DNA of 64,000 bases from NCBI RefSeq assembly GCF_014257025.1, contig NZ_JACMSF010000003.1, positions 236,979 through 300,978 on the forward strand, in the 5' to 3' direction. Each line of letters starts with the position of its first letter. The stretch's first letter is position 1. Shown here one piece after another: positions 45,358-53,841 of this stretch. This DNA comes from Streptomyces cupreus (GTDB lineage Bacteria; Actinomycetota; Actinomycetes; Streptomycetales; Streptomycetaceae). A program made the translations under genes and the position numbers. The notes under the pieces are model-generated. The model ran no database searches. It was not told the DNA's origin and saw nothing but the letters and a program-made list of their open reading frames with translations.

Positions 45358-46427
45358 ACCGCGGTCGTCACCGCCGCCAGCCGGTGCACGTCCTTCGCCG
45401 AGCCCGTGACGCCCGACAGGAAGCCCTGGGCACGGGGTGAGGCGTGGTCGGTGAGCCAGGTGGGGTCGATGTCGCAGACCGCCACCTTTACATCCGTGCC
45501 GGCCAGGGCCAACGGCAGCGTGTGGACGACCGTGGACGGGAAGCTGAGGATCGTCCTGCCGATCGGGCCTCGGCGGGCGATCAGTTCCAGGGGGAGGTCC
45601 GGGCGGACCACTTCCAGCCCGGTCTCCACCGCCAGGCGGTGGAGCTTCTCCGTGCTCTCGCGGCGGTGCGCGAAGTAGCGGGTCGCGCCGTGGGTCTTGG
45701 CCAGGGTGCGGACCGCTTCCAAGTAGCTGTCGGCGTCGACCACGCCCGTTTCCACCAGCGAGGTGCCGACCATGTCCGCGCCCTTGCTGATGCGGGGCGG
45801 GCCGAAGCGGGCGCGGGTCCAGGCGAAGTCGTTCGTCGACATCGTCAGGCCCGGCAGGGTCTCCTCCATCGGCATGGAGGAGAAGATCTCCACCCCGCGG
45901 TTCTCCCCCGGGGTCAGACGGCGGCGGGCCGCCGAGGACGCCGGGGCCAGGATCAGGTCCCGGGGGCCGGGGCGGCCGCCTTTGCGGTGCCAGCGCACCA
46001 GGCGTTCGCCGCGGGCCAGTTGGGCGACGAACTCCATCGTCGCCGTGCCGTCGTCGACCACCACCAGGTCCCGGGCCCGGGTGATCGTCAGCAGCAGCTG
46101 GACGTAGCGGGAGAAGGGGTCCCCCAGGACCACGCGGGGTGCCCGGCGCAGGATGCCGGCCAGGCCCCCGATCGTCCGGATCGGCGCCGCCGGGCCGCCC
46201 CGCGCCTCCTCCCAGCGGACCTCGTGCCCCTCCTCACGGGCCAGCTCCGACATGCGTCGCAGCTGGCCGCGGGTCATCGGGTCGATCGGGGACAGAACCA
46301 CCAGGGTGAGCCCCGCGCCGAGCGCCTGCTCCTGGGCATGCGCCCACTCCAGCACATTCAGCAGCTGTACCGGGCTCTCGACGAACGCGAGAGTGCGGGT
46401 GCCGGCGTTCCCGGCGCGGGGGCTCAT
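45354..46427 (-). CDS. Polysialyltransferase-like glycosyltransferase
   Basis: A 357-residue protein that I assign with moderate confidence to the bacterial polysialyltransferase/capsule glycosyltransferase type. The N-terminal strand is RTLAFVESPVQLLNVLEWAHA, a DDG motif lies at 125-127 (LVVVDDGTATMEF), and FAHRRES and SFPSTVVHTLP stand where the HP and Ser motifs of those enzymes lie. The classic HP reads HR here. It sits 47 nt after neuB in the same direction, so it likely adds or extends nonulosonic acid residues. Confidence 0.72.
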   Translation of the reverse strand: MSPRAGNAGTRTLAFVESPVQLLNVLEWAHAQEQALGAGLTLVVLSPIDPMTRGQLRRMSELAREEGHEVRWEEARGGPAAPIRTIGGLAGILRRAPRVVLGDPFSRYVQLLLTITRARDLVVVDDGTATMEFVAQLARGERLVRWHRKGGRPGPRDLILAPASSAARRRLTPGENRGVEIFSSMPMEETLPGLTMSTNDFAWTRARFGPPRISKGADMVGTSLVETGVVDADSYLEAVRTLAKTHGATRYFAHRRESTEKLHRLAVETGLEVVRPDLPLELIARRGPIGRTILSFPSTVVHTLPLALAGTDVKVAVCDIDPTWLTDHASPRAQGFLSGVTGSAKDVHRLAAVTTAV

Positions 46428-46474
46428 CTACGTACGACCGTCCCGTCGTAGGCGATTTTCTGGAAGGGGGTGAA

Positions 46475-47416
46475 TCAGACCGAGAGCGGCTCGCCCGCGG
46501 CCGCGGCGATCTCCGCCTCGGCGACGACGCCCTGGACGCGGCGCAGCTTCTTCATCGGGCCGAGCTCGGAGTCGTAGACCTTCTTGACACCATCGCCGAG
46601 GGAGGCCTCGATCGTGCGGATGTCGCGGACCAGGCGCGTCAGGCCCTGCGGCTCGACGGAGGCGGCCTGGTCGGAGCCCCACATCGCGCGGTCCAGGGTG
46701 ATGTGACGCTCGACGAAGGTGGCGCCCAGGGCGACCGCGGCGAGGGTGGTCTGCAGGCCCGTCTCGTGACCGGAGTAGCCGATCGGGACGTTCGGGTACT
46801 CGGCCTGGAGGGTGTTGATCACTCGGAGGTTCAGCTCCTCCGCCTTCGCCGGGTACGTCGACGTGGCGTGGCACAGGAGGATGTTGTCCGAGCCGAGGAC
46901 CTCGACCGCGTGGCGGATCTGCTTCGGGGTGGACATGCCGGTGGAGAGGATGACCGTGCGGCCGGTGGCGCGCAGGGCGCGCAGCAGCTCATCGTCGGTC
47001 AGCGAGGCGGAGGCCACCTTGTGGGCCGGGACGTCGAACTTCTCCAGGAAGGCGACGGCCTCGGTGTCCCACGGGGAGGCGAACCAGGCGATGTTCTTGG
47101 ACTTGCAGTACTCGTCGATCTGGCGGTACTCGTCCTCACCGAACTCCACACGGTGGCGGTAGTCGATGTAGGTCATGCGGCCCCAGGGGGTGTCGCGCTC
47201 GATGTCCCACTGGTCGCGCGGCGTGCAGATCTCCGGGGTGCGCTTCTGGAACTTGACCGCGTCGCAGCCGGCCTCGGCGGCCACGTCGATCAGCTTGAAG
47301 GCGTTCTCCAGCTCGCCGTTGTGGTTGATGCCGATCTCGCCGCAGATGTAGACGGGCTGACCGGGGCCGGCCAGGCGCGACGAACCGAACGTACGGAGAC
47401 GGGAGTTGGTGCTCAT
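46475..47416 (-). CDS. neuB: N-acetylneuraminate/Kdn synthase, without SAF domain
   Basis: Condenses phosphoenolpyruvate with a hexosamine or mannose(-6-P) to form a nonulosonic acid. The 313 residues hold the NeuB TIM barrel: YICGEIGINHNGELENAFKLIDVAAEAGCDAVKFQKRTPE, ILLCHATSTYPAKAEELNLRVI and GYSGHETGLQTTLAAVALGATFVERHITLDRAMWGSDQAASVEP. It ends shortly after this. The antifreeze-like SAF domain of most NeuB proteins (about 345 residues in total) is missing. AAGGAC precedes ATG 47416. Lies 14 nt after neuA. Confidence 0.93.
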   Translation of the reverse strand: MSTNSRLRTFGSSRLAGPGQPVYICGEIGINHNGELENAFKLIDVAAEAGCDAVKFQKRTPEICTPRDQWDIERDTPWGRMTYIDYRHRVEFGEDEYRQIDEYCKSKNIAWFASPWDTEAVAFLEKFDVPAHKVASASLTDDELLRALRATGRTVILSTGMSTPKQIRHAVEVLGSDNILLCHATSTYPAKAEELNLRVINTLQAEYPNVPIGYSGHETGLQTTLAAVALGATFVERHITLDRAMWGSDQAASVEPQGLTRLVRDIRTIEASLGDGVKKVYDSELGPMKKLRRVQGVVAEAEIAAAAGEPLSV

Positions 47417-47430
47417 GGCAGGAACTGTCC

Positions 47431-48657
47431 TTACTTGGTGAGGGAATCGAGAGAGGGGCCGAGGATCCAGCTGGCGATCTCTCGGATCGCGCCGTCGCCA
47501 CCCGGGACGGTGGTGACCGCGCGTGCGGCGCCGCGCACGACGTCGTGGGCGCTCGCGACCGCCACGGGCCAGCCCACGAGGGCGAAGCACGGGAGGTCGT
47601 TGACGTCGTTGCCGACGTAGAGCACGCGCTCAGGCGCGATGCCCTGCTCCTCGCACCACTGCTTCAGTGCGAGGTCCTTGCGGTCGATGCCGTGCAGGAC
47701 CGGAATCTGCAGCTTCCGGGCCCGGGCGGCGACCACAGGGTTCTGTTCCGTGGAGAGGATCAGCATCTTCAGGCCGCTCTTGCGCAGGGCCGCGATGCCG
47801 AGGCCGTCTCCGCGGTGCACGGAGACGAACTCCTTTCCATCGGTGTCGATCAGCACCCGGTCATCGGTCTGGGTGCCGTCGAAGTCCAGTACGACCGCGT
47901 CGATGTCGTCGGCGGTCGGCAGCGAACCGGGGCGGTCCGCGTCGAAGAGAGGCGCGAGGGCGCGGGCCCGCGCGAGGTCGTGCGGGTCGTCGATCTCCAG
48001 CACGCGCGCGGGGTCGGTGCGGACCAGTTCGGTACGGCCGAAGAAGCGGTGCCGGTGCTCGCGGAAGCCGGCCGCGTCCATCGCGTAGGCGGCGCCGGTC
48101 TCCAGCAGGTCCTGGGGGCGGTCCTGGCGGCGGGGGCGGAAGGACTTGTCGTGGTTGACGCCGAACGAGCCGGACTCGTCGTCGCCGTCGCGCCAGATGA
48201 AGCCGTGGAACGGGGCCACCGTCACAGCGGTGTCGGCGCCCTGCTCGACCACGGCCGCCGCAACGCCCTCGATGTCCTCGCGGACGATGAACGGGCTCGT
48301 GCACTGCACCAGCAGCACCACGTCGACCGACGCGCCGTGCAGCGCCTCGTGGGTGTCCATGGCGTGCAGGACGGCCGCCTCGGAGGTGGCCGTGTCACCG
48401 GCGATGGCCGCGGGGCGCAGCACCACCTCGGCGCCGGCCTCGCGGGCGGCGGCGGCGATGGCCTGGTCGTCCGTCGAGACGACGACGTCGGTCACCAGTC
48501 GGGCGGCCCGGCACTCGCGCACCGCGCGGGCCACCAGCGGGACGCCGCCGACCGGGGCGAGGTTCTTGGCGGGCACGCCCTTGGAGCCGCCGCGCGCGGG
48601 AATGACGGCGAGCACGCGGCGTACGGAGACGCCGACGCCGGCCGGGGAGTCGGACAT
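47431..48657 (-). CDS. neuA: CMP-nonulosonate cytidylyltransferase fused to a HAD phosphatase
   Basis: A 408-residue fusion. Residues ~14-235 are a CMP-sialic acid synthetase (IPARGGSKGVPAKNL at 19-33, LLVQCTSPF). Residues ~250-405 are a KdsC-like HAD phosphatase with Asp258 and Asp260 in DFDGTQTD, and GNDVND at 349-354. The phosphatase can remove the 9-phosphate left by a Kdn-9-P or Neu5Ac-9-P synthase, and the cytidylyltransferase then activates the product. The same domain order exists in animal CMP-sialate synthetases. With neuB this gives a nearly full route to CMP-Kdn/sialate. Confidence 0.92.
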   Translation of the reverse strand: MSDSPAGVGVSVRRVLAVIPARGGSKGVPAKNLAPVGGVPLVARAVRECRAARLVTDVVVSTDDQAIAAAAREAGAEVVLRPAAIAGDTATSEAAVLHAMDTHEALHGASVDVVLLVQCTSPFIVREDIEGVAAAVVEQGADTAVTVAPFHGFIWRDGDDESGSFGVNHDKSFRPRRQDRPQDLLETGAAYAMDAAGFREHRHRFFGRTELVRTDPARVLEIDDPHDLARARALAPLFDADRPGSLPTADDIDAVVLDFDGTQTDDRVLIDTDGKEFVSVHRGDGLGIAALRKSGLKMLILSTEQNPVVAARARKLQIPVLHGIDRKDLALKQWCEEQGIAPERVLYVGNDVNDLPCFALVGWPVAVASAHDVVRGAARAVTTVPGGDGAIREIASWILGPSLDSLTK

Positions 48658-48696
48658 GGGTTGCACTCCTTGCGCAGAGTTCGCAGAGGTATGGAG

Positions 48697-48780
48697 GGCG
48701 GCGGAGCCGCCCGACAGGGGCGCGGGGAACTGCGCGACCGGCCCCGGCGGCGCCGCAGCCGCCCGACGACCCGAAGCGGC
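48697..48780. repeat. Streptomyces 'GGGGCGCGGGGAACTGCGCGAC' type intergenic repeat
   Basis: Holds GGGCGGCGGAGCCGCCC (hairpin) followed by AGGGGCGCGGGGAACTGCGC and GACCGGCCCC, a widespread streptomycete intergenic motif (recognised from memory). Lies between neuA and the next gene. Confidence 0.55.
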
Positions 48781-48794
48781 ACCCCCTGCGGCGG

Positions 48795-50162
48795 TCACAA
48801 CTCCCCCATCCGCCGAATGACGGGCGCCACCCGCTGCACCCCGTGCCGATAGGCACCACGGGCAGCCCGGCGAACTATCTGCCGAACAGGACCCGGCTCC
48901 TTGTCCTGCGCGGGAGCGCCGGGCAGCGGACTGCCGTCGGGGCCGAGGTGGTGGCGGGCGAGGATGCCGGGGAGATAGCCCGGCGCCGTCGCGGGTGTGT
49001 AGTACGGGGTCAGCGGCGGGAGTCCGCCCGGCCGGCCGAGCAACTTGGTGATCCGCTCGCGGGCGGCGTCGAAGGCGGTCTCGTACCCGCCGTGCGCGGC
49101 GACGCCCTGGCGGGCCACCCACTCCTCGTCGGGGGCCGGACGGTGTCCGTCGTCCAGCTGGTCCCAGGAGGCGAGGCAGCCGGAGCCGACGAAGTGGTGG
49201 TTGCCGAGTGTCTCGCGCACCCCGAGGTCGGTGAGCACGACGGTGGGGATCCGGCGGTGGAGGGACTCCAGCGCGGCCGTCGAGCTGACCGTGACGAGCA
49301 GGTCGGTGCGGTCGAGCACCTCGCCCATGTGCCCGTACAGCAGACGGAAGTTGGACGGTATGTCCAGCTTCTGCGCCAGCTTCTGGTAGGGCAACTCCTC
49401 GATGTGCGTGGTGTGTTCGCCCGGCTTGGAGCGCAGTTTGAGCAGCACCTCGCGCTCGGGGTGCAGCCGCGCGTGCTGGACCAGGCGGTTCAGCAGGTAC
49501 GCACGGTCCTTGCGGCTCTCCGGGACGGAGGGCTGCGCGGCGAAGACGACCGTGTACGGGTCGTGCTCCCCCTCGTAGGGCGCTCCGCCGAGGAACGGCA
49601 GCGCCACTTCCGTGACCGCCGAGGCGTCGGCGCCGACGCCCTCGTACACCGCGCGGAAGCGCTCGGCGTCCTGGCGGGAGTTGGCGAGGACGAGGTCGGC
49701 GCCGTGCCGCAGCAGCAGGCCGTCGGCGAGCTTCTCGTAGACGACGCCGACATAGCCGGTGACGACGACGGGGCGCTTCTCGCGACCCTCCCAGACCCGC
49801 TTCAGACCGTGCAGCATGGCCTGGACACCGCCGCCGACGAGGGCGAGTACGAGGATGTCGTACTCCTCCTCGGCCATCGTGCGCAGGAACTCCACCGCCG
49901 TCACCTCGCGCAGGGAGTCGGCCTGCACACCGACTTCCGCCAGTTGGCGGGCGGTGGGCGTGGCCCGGCCGCGCAGCAGAAATCCGCTGAGGGCGGGGGC
50001 GACTTGCGTGCCCCCTTCCGCTCCGGCTTCCATGGACGGGCCCGGGGCGATGCGGCCCGCCGTCAGCGCACCCCATTTCCAGCGGGTGTCGGAGTCCGCG
50101 AGGACGGCGATACGCGGCGGCTTCGTTGTACTTGCTGGCACGAAGATGACGCTAGGAAGCAT
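48795..50162 (-). CDS. Uncharacterised glycosyltransferase-like protein
   Basis: A 455-residue protein with a GT-B-like layout: IAVLADSDTRWKWGALTAGRI at the N-terminus, VVVTGYVGVVYEKLADGLLLRHGADLVLANSRQDAERFRAVYEG in the middle, and YGHMGEVLDRTDLLVTVSSTAALESLHRRIPTVVLTDLG, which resembles the donor-binding half of capsule glycosyltransferases. I believe it belongs to an actinobacterial family of unknown function (DUF6716, from memory). ATG 50162 is uncertain; a GTG (VPASTTK) near 50141 is an alternative. Divergent from the GT2 gene. Confidence 0.75.
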   Translation of the reverse strand: MLPSVIFVPASTTKPPRIAVLADSDTRWKWGALTAGRIAPGPSMEAGAEGGTQVAPALSGFLLRGRATPTARQLAEVGVQADSLREVTAVEFLRTMAEEEYDILVLALVGGGVQAMLHGLKRVWEGREKRPVVVTGYVGVVYEKLADGLLLRHGADLVLANSRQDAERFRAVYEGVGADASAVTEVALPFLGGAPYEGEHDPYTVVFAAQPSVPESRKDRAYLLNRLVQHARLHPEREVLLKLRSKPGEHTTHIEELPYQKLAQKLDIPSNFRLLYGHMGEVLDRTDLLVTVSSTAALESLHRRIPTVVLTDLGVRETLGNHHFVGSGCLASWDQLDDGHRPAPDEEWVARQGVAAHGGYETAFDAARERITKLLGRPGGLPPLTPYYTPATAPGYLPGILARHHLGPDGSPLPGAPAQDKEPGPVRQIVRRAARGAYRHGVQRVAPVIRRMGEL

Positions 50163-50255
50163 TTCCTAGGTATAGCCCAACCGCGAATCAACGAAAAGTT
50201 AACAACATCCCACCGCGAGCCGAACTGGCCCGTCAGAACCCGGGAAGTACATGGC

Positions 50256-51326
50256 ATGCACCGTTCCGACACATTGAGTTCACCCGCCGTACCCGCGTCG
50301 TCAAGTTCCGCTGCCGGGCACCCTCCTACCCTTTTGCAGGTGCCAAAGCTTTCCGTGATCGTGCCGTTCTACAACGTGCAGCAATACGCCCCGGACACCC
50401 TCAGAAGCCTTCGGGCGAACGCCCGGAGCGACTTTGAGTTCATCCTGGTGGACGACCATTCGAAGGATGAAACTCCCGCCATTCTCGAACGGGCGGCCGA
50501 CCAGCTCTCGGATGTCGCACAGGTGCGTTACATCCGTCATGAAGTGAACGGAGGACTCGCCACCGCCCGTAACACCGGTCTGGACGCCGCGACCGGGGAA
50601 TACCTCACCTTCCTCGACGGCGACGACTGGCTCGCGCCCGGCTACTACGCCGAGCTGGTCGCCGCCATCGAGGAGCTGGGCTGCGATTTCGTCCGGACCG
50701 ACCACATCCAGGCCAACGCCCGTGCCCGCTCGGTGCACCGGGTACCGCACGGCCGCCGGGGCGAGGTCCTCGACCCGCGTGCGGCGATCCTGCCCGCCGA
50801 CCGGACGACCTCCGTCGACTACGCCTACGCCTGGGCCGGTGCCTATCACCGGCGGCTGCTGGACAAGGGCCTGCTGCACTTCACCGACGGGCTGCGCACG
50901 GCCGAGGACCGGCCGTGGATCTGGAAGCTGCACCGCGAGGCGGAGTCGTTCGCCGTGGTGAGTCTGCTCGGCGTCTTCTACCGCCGGGGCGTTGCCGGTT
51001 CACTCACCCAGATCGGTGATGTCCGTCAACTCGACTTCATCCGTGCCTTCGATCAGGTCGTCGAGGAGACGGCGGCCGACCGCGAGGCGGACCAGCTGCT
51101 GCCCAAGGCGGTGCGCACCTACTGTGCGATCATCGCCCATCACCTCTCGGACGAGTCCAAGTGGGAACCGGCCGTGGCCAAGCAACTGCGCGCGATGAGC
51201 GCGGCGGCCATAAAGCGGATGCCGCAGGACGCGCTCGGTGACGTACTCGAAACCATGGACCTGCGCCGGGCCAGCAAGCTGCGCCGGCTGCGGCGCCGGG
51301 CCACCACTGCGAAGGCGGCCGCGTGA
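50256..51326 (+). CDS. Glycosyltransferase family 2
   Basis: A 356-residue GT-A transferase: LSVIVPFYNVQQYAPDTLRSLRANARSDFEFILVDDHSKDET, then GGLATARNTGLDAATGEYLTFLDGDDW with the metal-binding DGDD. A polar ~30-residue Ser/Pro stretch precedes the domain. The only in-frame ATG upstream of the fold is at 50256. The last ~60 residues are basic and may be membrane-proximal. Overlaps the next gene by one base, so the two transferases are probably made together. Confidence 0.92.
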   Translation: MHRSDTLSSPAVPASSSSAAGHPPTLLQVPKLSVIVPFYNVQQYAPDTLRSLRANARSDFEFILVDDHSKDETPAILERAADQLSDVAQVRYIRHEVNGGLATARNTGLDAATGEYLTFLDGDDWLAPGYYAELVAAIEELGCDFVRTDHIQANARARSVHRVPHGRRGEVLDPRAAILPADRTTSVDYAYAWAGAYHRRLLDKGLLHFTDGLRTAEDRPWIWKLHREAESFAVVSLLGVFYRRGVAGSLTQIGDVRQLDFIRAFDQVVEETAADREADQLLPKAVRTYCAIIAHHLSDESKWEPAVAKQLRAMSAAAIKRMPQDALGDVLETMDLRRASKLRRLRRRATTAKAAA

Positions 51327-52660
51327 TGTCCCGTAAGACCACCCAGATCTTCTGCGTCTCCACGCTCTACGGCGCCGCCACCCTGGCCGCCGCGCTGGAC
51401 TCGGAGTGCTTCGCCGAGGCGGACCGCCGGCTGCTGCTGGTGTTCAACAACTCCACGATCCCGGAGACCACTCCGGCCGTGGACGAGATGCCCGGGTTCG
51501 AACCGCTGCGCGACCACTTCGACGGGGTGATCTCGTACAACGAGGCCATCAGGCCCTTCCACCCCGGCGCCTGGTCGCCGCGCACCGACGACATGCCGCT
51601 GTTCGAGCGGTACTTGCGGCTGCTGTGGGGCCTCGGCGACGACAAGGTGGAGATTGTCCTGGAGTCCATCCAGGTCAACCCGGCGCTCGGGCTCGCCCAG
51701 ATCTTCACCGGCGCCCCCCTGCACGTCTACGCCGACGGCCTGATGAGCTACGGCCCCACGCGCAACAAGCTCGACCCGCTGGTCGGCACCCGCGTCCGGC
51801 GCCTGCTCCACCTGGACCTGGTACCGGGCCTCACGCCCATGCTGCTCACCGAGTTCGACGTGCCCGCCGAGGTGGTGCCGACCGAGGCCTTCCTGAAGGT
51901 GATGGGCGAACTCGCCGGTGCCGTCGAGGAGCTGCCGACCCTTCCGGACAACTCCGCGCTGCTGCTCGGCCAGTACCTGTCGGCGCTGAACATCCTCACC
52001 GCGCAGGCGGAGGAGGAGTTGCACGTCCGGATGATGCGCGGGGCGGTGGAGCGGGGGCACCGCTCGATCGTGTTCAAGCCGCACCCGACGGCGCCGGCCC
52101 GCTACAGCCGCGCCCTGGAGAGCGAGGCCGAGAAGCTCGGCGTCGACCTCACCGTGCTGGACACGCCCGTGCTCGCCGAGTTGCTGTTCGAGAAGTCCCG
52201 CCCCGGCCTGGTCGTCGGCTGTTTCTCCACCGCGCTGTTCACGGCGTCCGCCTTCTACGACCTCCCCGTCGCCCGCATCGGCACCGAGCCGCTGCTGGAC
52301 CGGCTGACGCCGTACCAGAACAGCAACCGCATCCCCGCGGTGCTGGCGGACGCGGTGCTGCCGGACCTGGAGAACCGCAAGGGCGAGGAAACCGTGCCGA
52401 CGGAAACCCTGGGCGCGCTCGTCACCGCCATAGGGTTCACCATGCAGCCGCAGATCTATCCGAGCCTGCGTCCTGCCGCCGAGCGGTATCTCTCGGAGCA
52501 CTTCAAGCCGCGCAACCAGCGCTACTTCAAGCGCAAGCGGCTCACCTCGCTGGGCCTGCCAGGCGGTATTCCGGAGCGGCTGTCGTTCCTGCCGCACAAC
52601 TCCACGGCACGCCGGGTGGTGCGGCGGGCCAAGGCACTGAAGAAGGCGGTACGCCGCTGA
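51326..52660 (+). CDS. Polysialyltransferase family protein (POLYST-type)
   Basis: A 444-residue protein with the motifs of bacterial polysialyltransferases: an acidic D-G motif YADG at 135-138, KPHPTAP with the HP pair at 253-254, and GCFSTALF with Ser301. The N-terminal strand TQIFCVSTLYGAATLAAAL also fits. These enzymes take CMP-activated sugars, consistent with neuA/neuB nearby. ATG 51326 overlaps the GT2 stop; a GTG one codon earlier is possible. The tail is strongly basic (KRKRLT, RRAKALKKAVRR). Confidence 0.82.
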   Translation: MSRKTTQIFCVSTLYGAATLAAALDSECFAEADRRLLLVFNNSTIPETTPAVDEMPGFEPLRDHFDGVISYNEAIRPFHPGAWSPRTDDMPLFERYLRLLWGLGDDKVEIVLESIQVNPALGLAQIFTGAPLHVYADGLMSYGPTRNKLDPLVGTRVRRLLHLDLVPGLTPMLLTEFDVPAEVVPTEAFLKVMGELAGAVEELPTLPDNSALLLGQYLSALNILTAQAEEELHVRMMRGAVERGHRSIVFKPHPTAPARYSRALESEAEKLGVDLTVLDTPVLAELLFEKSRPGLVVGCFSTALFTASAFYDLPVARIGTEPLLDRLTPYQNSNRIPAVLADAVLPDLENRKGEETVPTETLGALVTAIGFTMQPQIYPSLRPAAERYLSEHFKPRNQRYFKRKRLTSLGLPGGIPERLSFLPHNSTARRVVRRAKALKKAVRR

Positions 52661-52800
52661 GCCAATTCCCGGTGAACTGCCGGGAAAAGTCGAGGAAACG
52701 GTGGCACACCGTCGGATTAAACCGATGAATACATGGTGTGGGCGGCGTTCGAATCCCTAGGATCACGGAACGCCGCCCCATCCGACTCCGTGAGGCACTC

Positions 52801-53787
52801 ATGACGAACCTCGGCCGGCTGTACCCCCTGCTCGACGGCGTAAAGCTGCCGGACGACATTCCCTATTCCCAGGTGAGTTCCTGGGAACTGCGTTTCCTCT
52901 ACCTCCTGGGCCGCCATCGCCTCACCGGCGAGGACCGGCTCGTGGAGCTGGGCTCGGGCGGCGGCGGGTCCACGTACGCGCTCGCGCTCGGGCTGCGCGA
53001 AAGCCCCGTGTTCGACGAGAAGACGGGACGACTGCACGCGTACGACTTCTTCCATGTCGGCAAGGGCACCTTCGCCACCGAGAAGTTCTTCAGTGCAGGC
53101 TCCAAGCCCGCGGACGGCGACACCTCGTTCCTGGACGACTTCACCGAGCGTCTGGAGCCCTTCCTGCCGTTCCTGGAGATCCACGCCGGTGACATCTGGC
53201 AGACCTCGGACCCGAACGACACCAGCCCGATCGAGTTCCTGCACATCGACATCGCCAAGACGGCCCGGGTGTTCCGCTGTGTCTCCGAGCGGTTCCTGAC
53301 CCGGCTGCGGCCCGGATCGGTCGTGCTGCACCAGGACTTCGCCGGGCCCCGGCTGCCGTGGCTGCACTACAGCACGGGCGCGTTGCTGCCGTACATCGAG
53401 ATCGCCGGGCCGCCGATCCGCTCCACGCTCGCCTTCGAGGTGACCGAGCCGATCCCCGAGGACGTGTTGAAGAGGATCTCCGAGGACGCCTTCACCCTCG
53501 ACGAGAAGCTGAAGCTGATCTCGGCCGTGCAGGAGCGCATCGACCGCGACCACACCGGCGGGATCCCCTTCAAGTCGGTGCTGGAGCTGGCCAAGGCGTA
53601 CGTCGCGCACTACGACGGGCGGCACAAGCAGGCCTGGTCCATCGCGAGGAAGCTCACCGACGACGAGTATCTCGGCCGAACCCGTGCCGACCACTTCAAG
53701 CAGCTGAAGACGGCGTACGAGAAGGACGGCGGCGGTGGTTCGCCGTCGCTGCTGAAGAGGCTGGCCCGGAAGGTCGTAGGACGCTGA
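52801..53787 (+). CDS. Class I SAM-dependent methyltransferase-like protein
   Basis: A 328-residue protein with a Rossmann methyltransferase core: DRLVELGSGGGGSTYALALGLRES (motif I), HAYDFFHVGKGTFATEKFF, EFLHIDIAKTARVFRCVSERFL and GSVVLHQDFAGPRLPWLHYSTGALLPY, where an acidic loop and HQDF suggest a metal-dependent O-methyltransferase-like site. GAGG lies 6 nt before ATG 52801. Probably modifies the glycopolymer or a precursor (context only). Confidence 0.8.
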   Translation: MTNLGRLYPLLDGVKLPDDIPYSQVSSWELRFLYLLGRHRLTGEDRLVELGSGGGGSTYALALGLRESPVFDEKTGRLHAYDFFHVGKGTFATEKFFSAGSKPADGDTSFLDDFTERLEPFLPFLEIHAGDIWQTSDPNDTSPIEFLHIDIAKTARVFRCVSERFLTRLRPGSVVLHQDFAGPRLPWLHYSTGALLPYIEIAGPPIRSTLAFEVTEPIPEDVLKRISEDAFTLDEKLKLISAVQERIDRDHTGGIPFKSVLELAKAYVAHYDGRHKQAWSIARKLTDDEYLGRTRADHFKQLKTAYEKDGGGGSPSLLKRLARKVVGR

Positions 53788-53803
53788 ACCAGGACGCTGA
53801 AAA

Positions 53804-53835
53804 GAGTGAGCCCCCACCCGTGTGGGGGCTCACTC
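53804..53835. terminator. Bidirectional terminator
   Basis: Perfect 14-bp stem GAGTGAGCCCCCAC/GTGGGGGCTCACTC with a 4-nt loop, between the convergent methyltransferase and GT8-pyruvyltransferase genes, ending 7 nt before the latter's stop. Confidence 0.9.
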
Positions 53836-53841
53836 GCTTTC

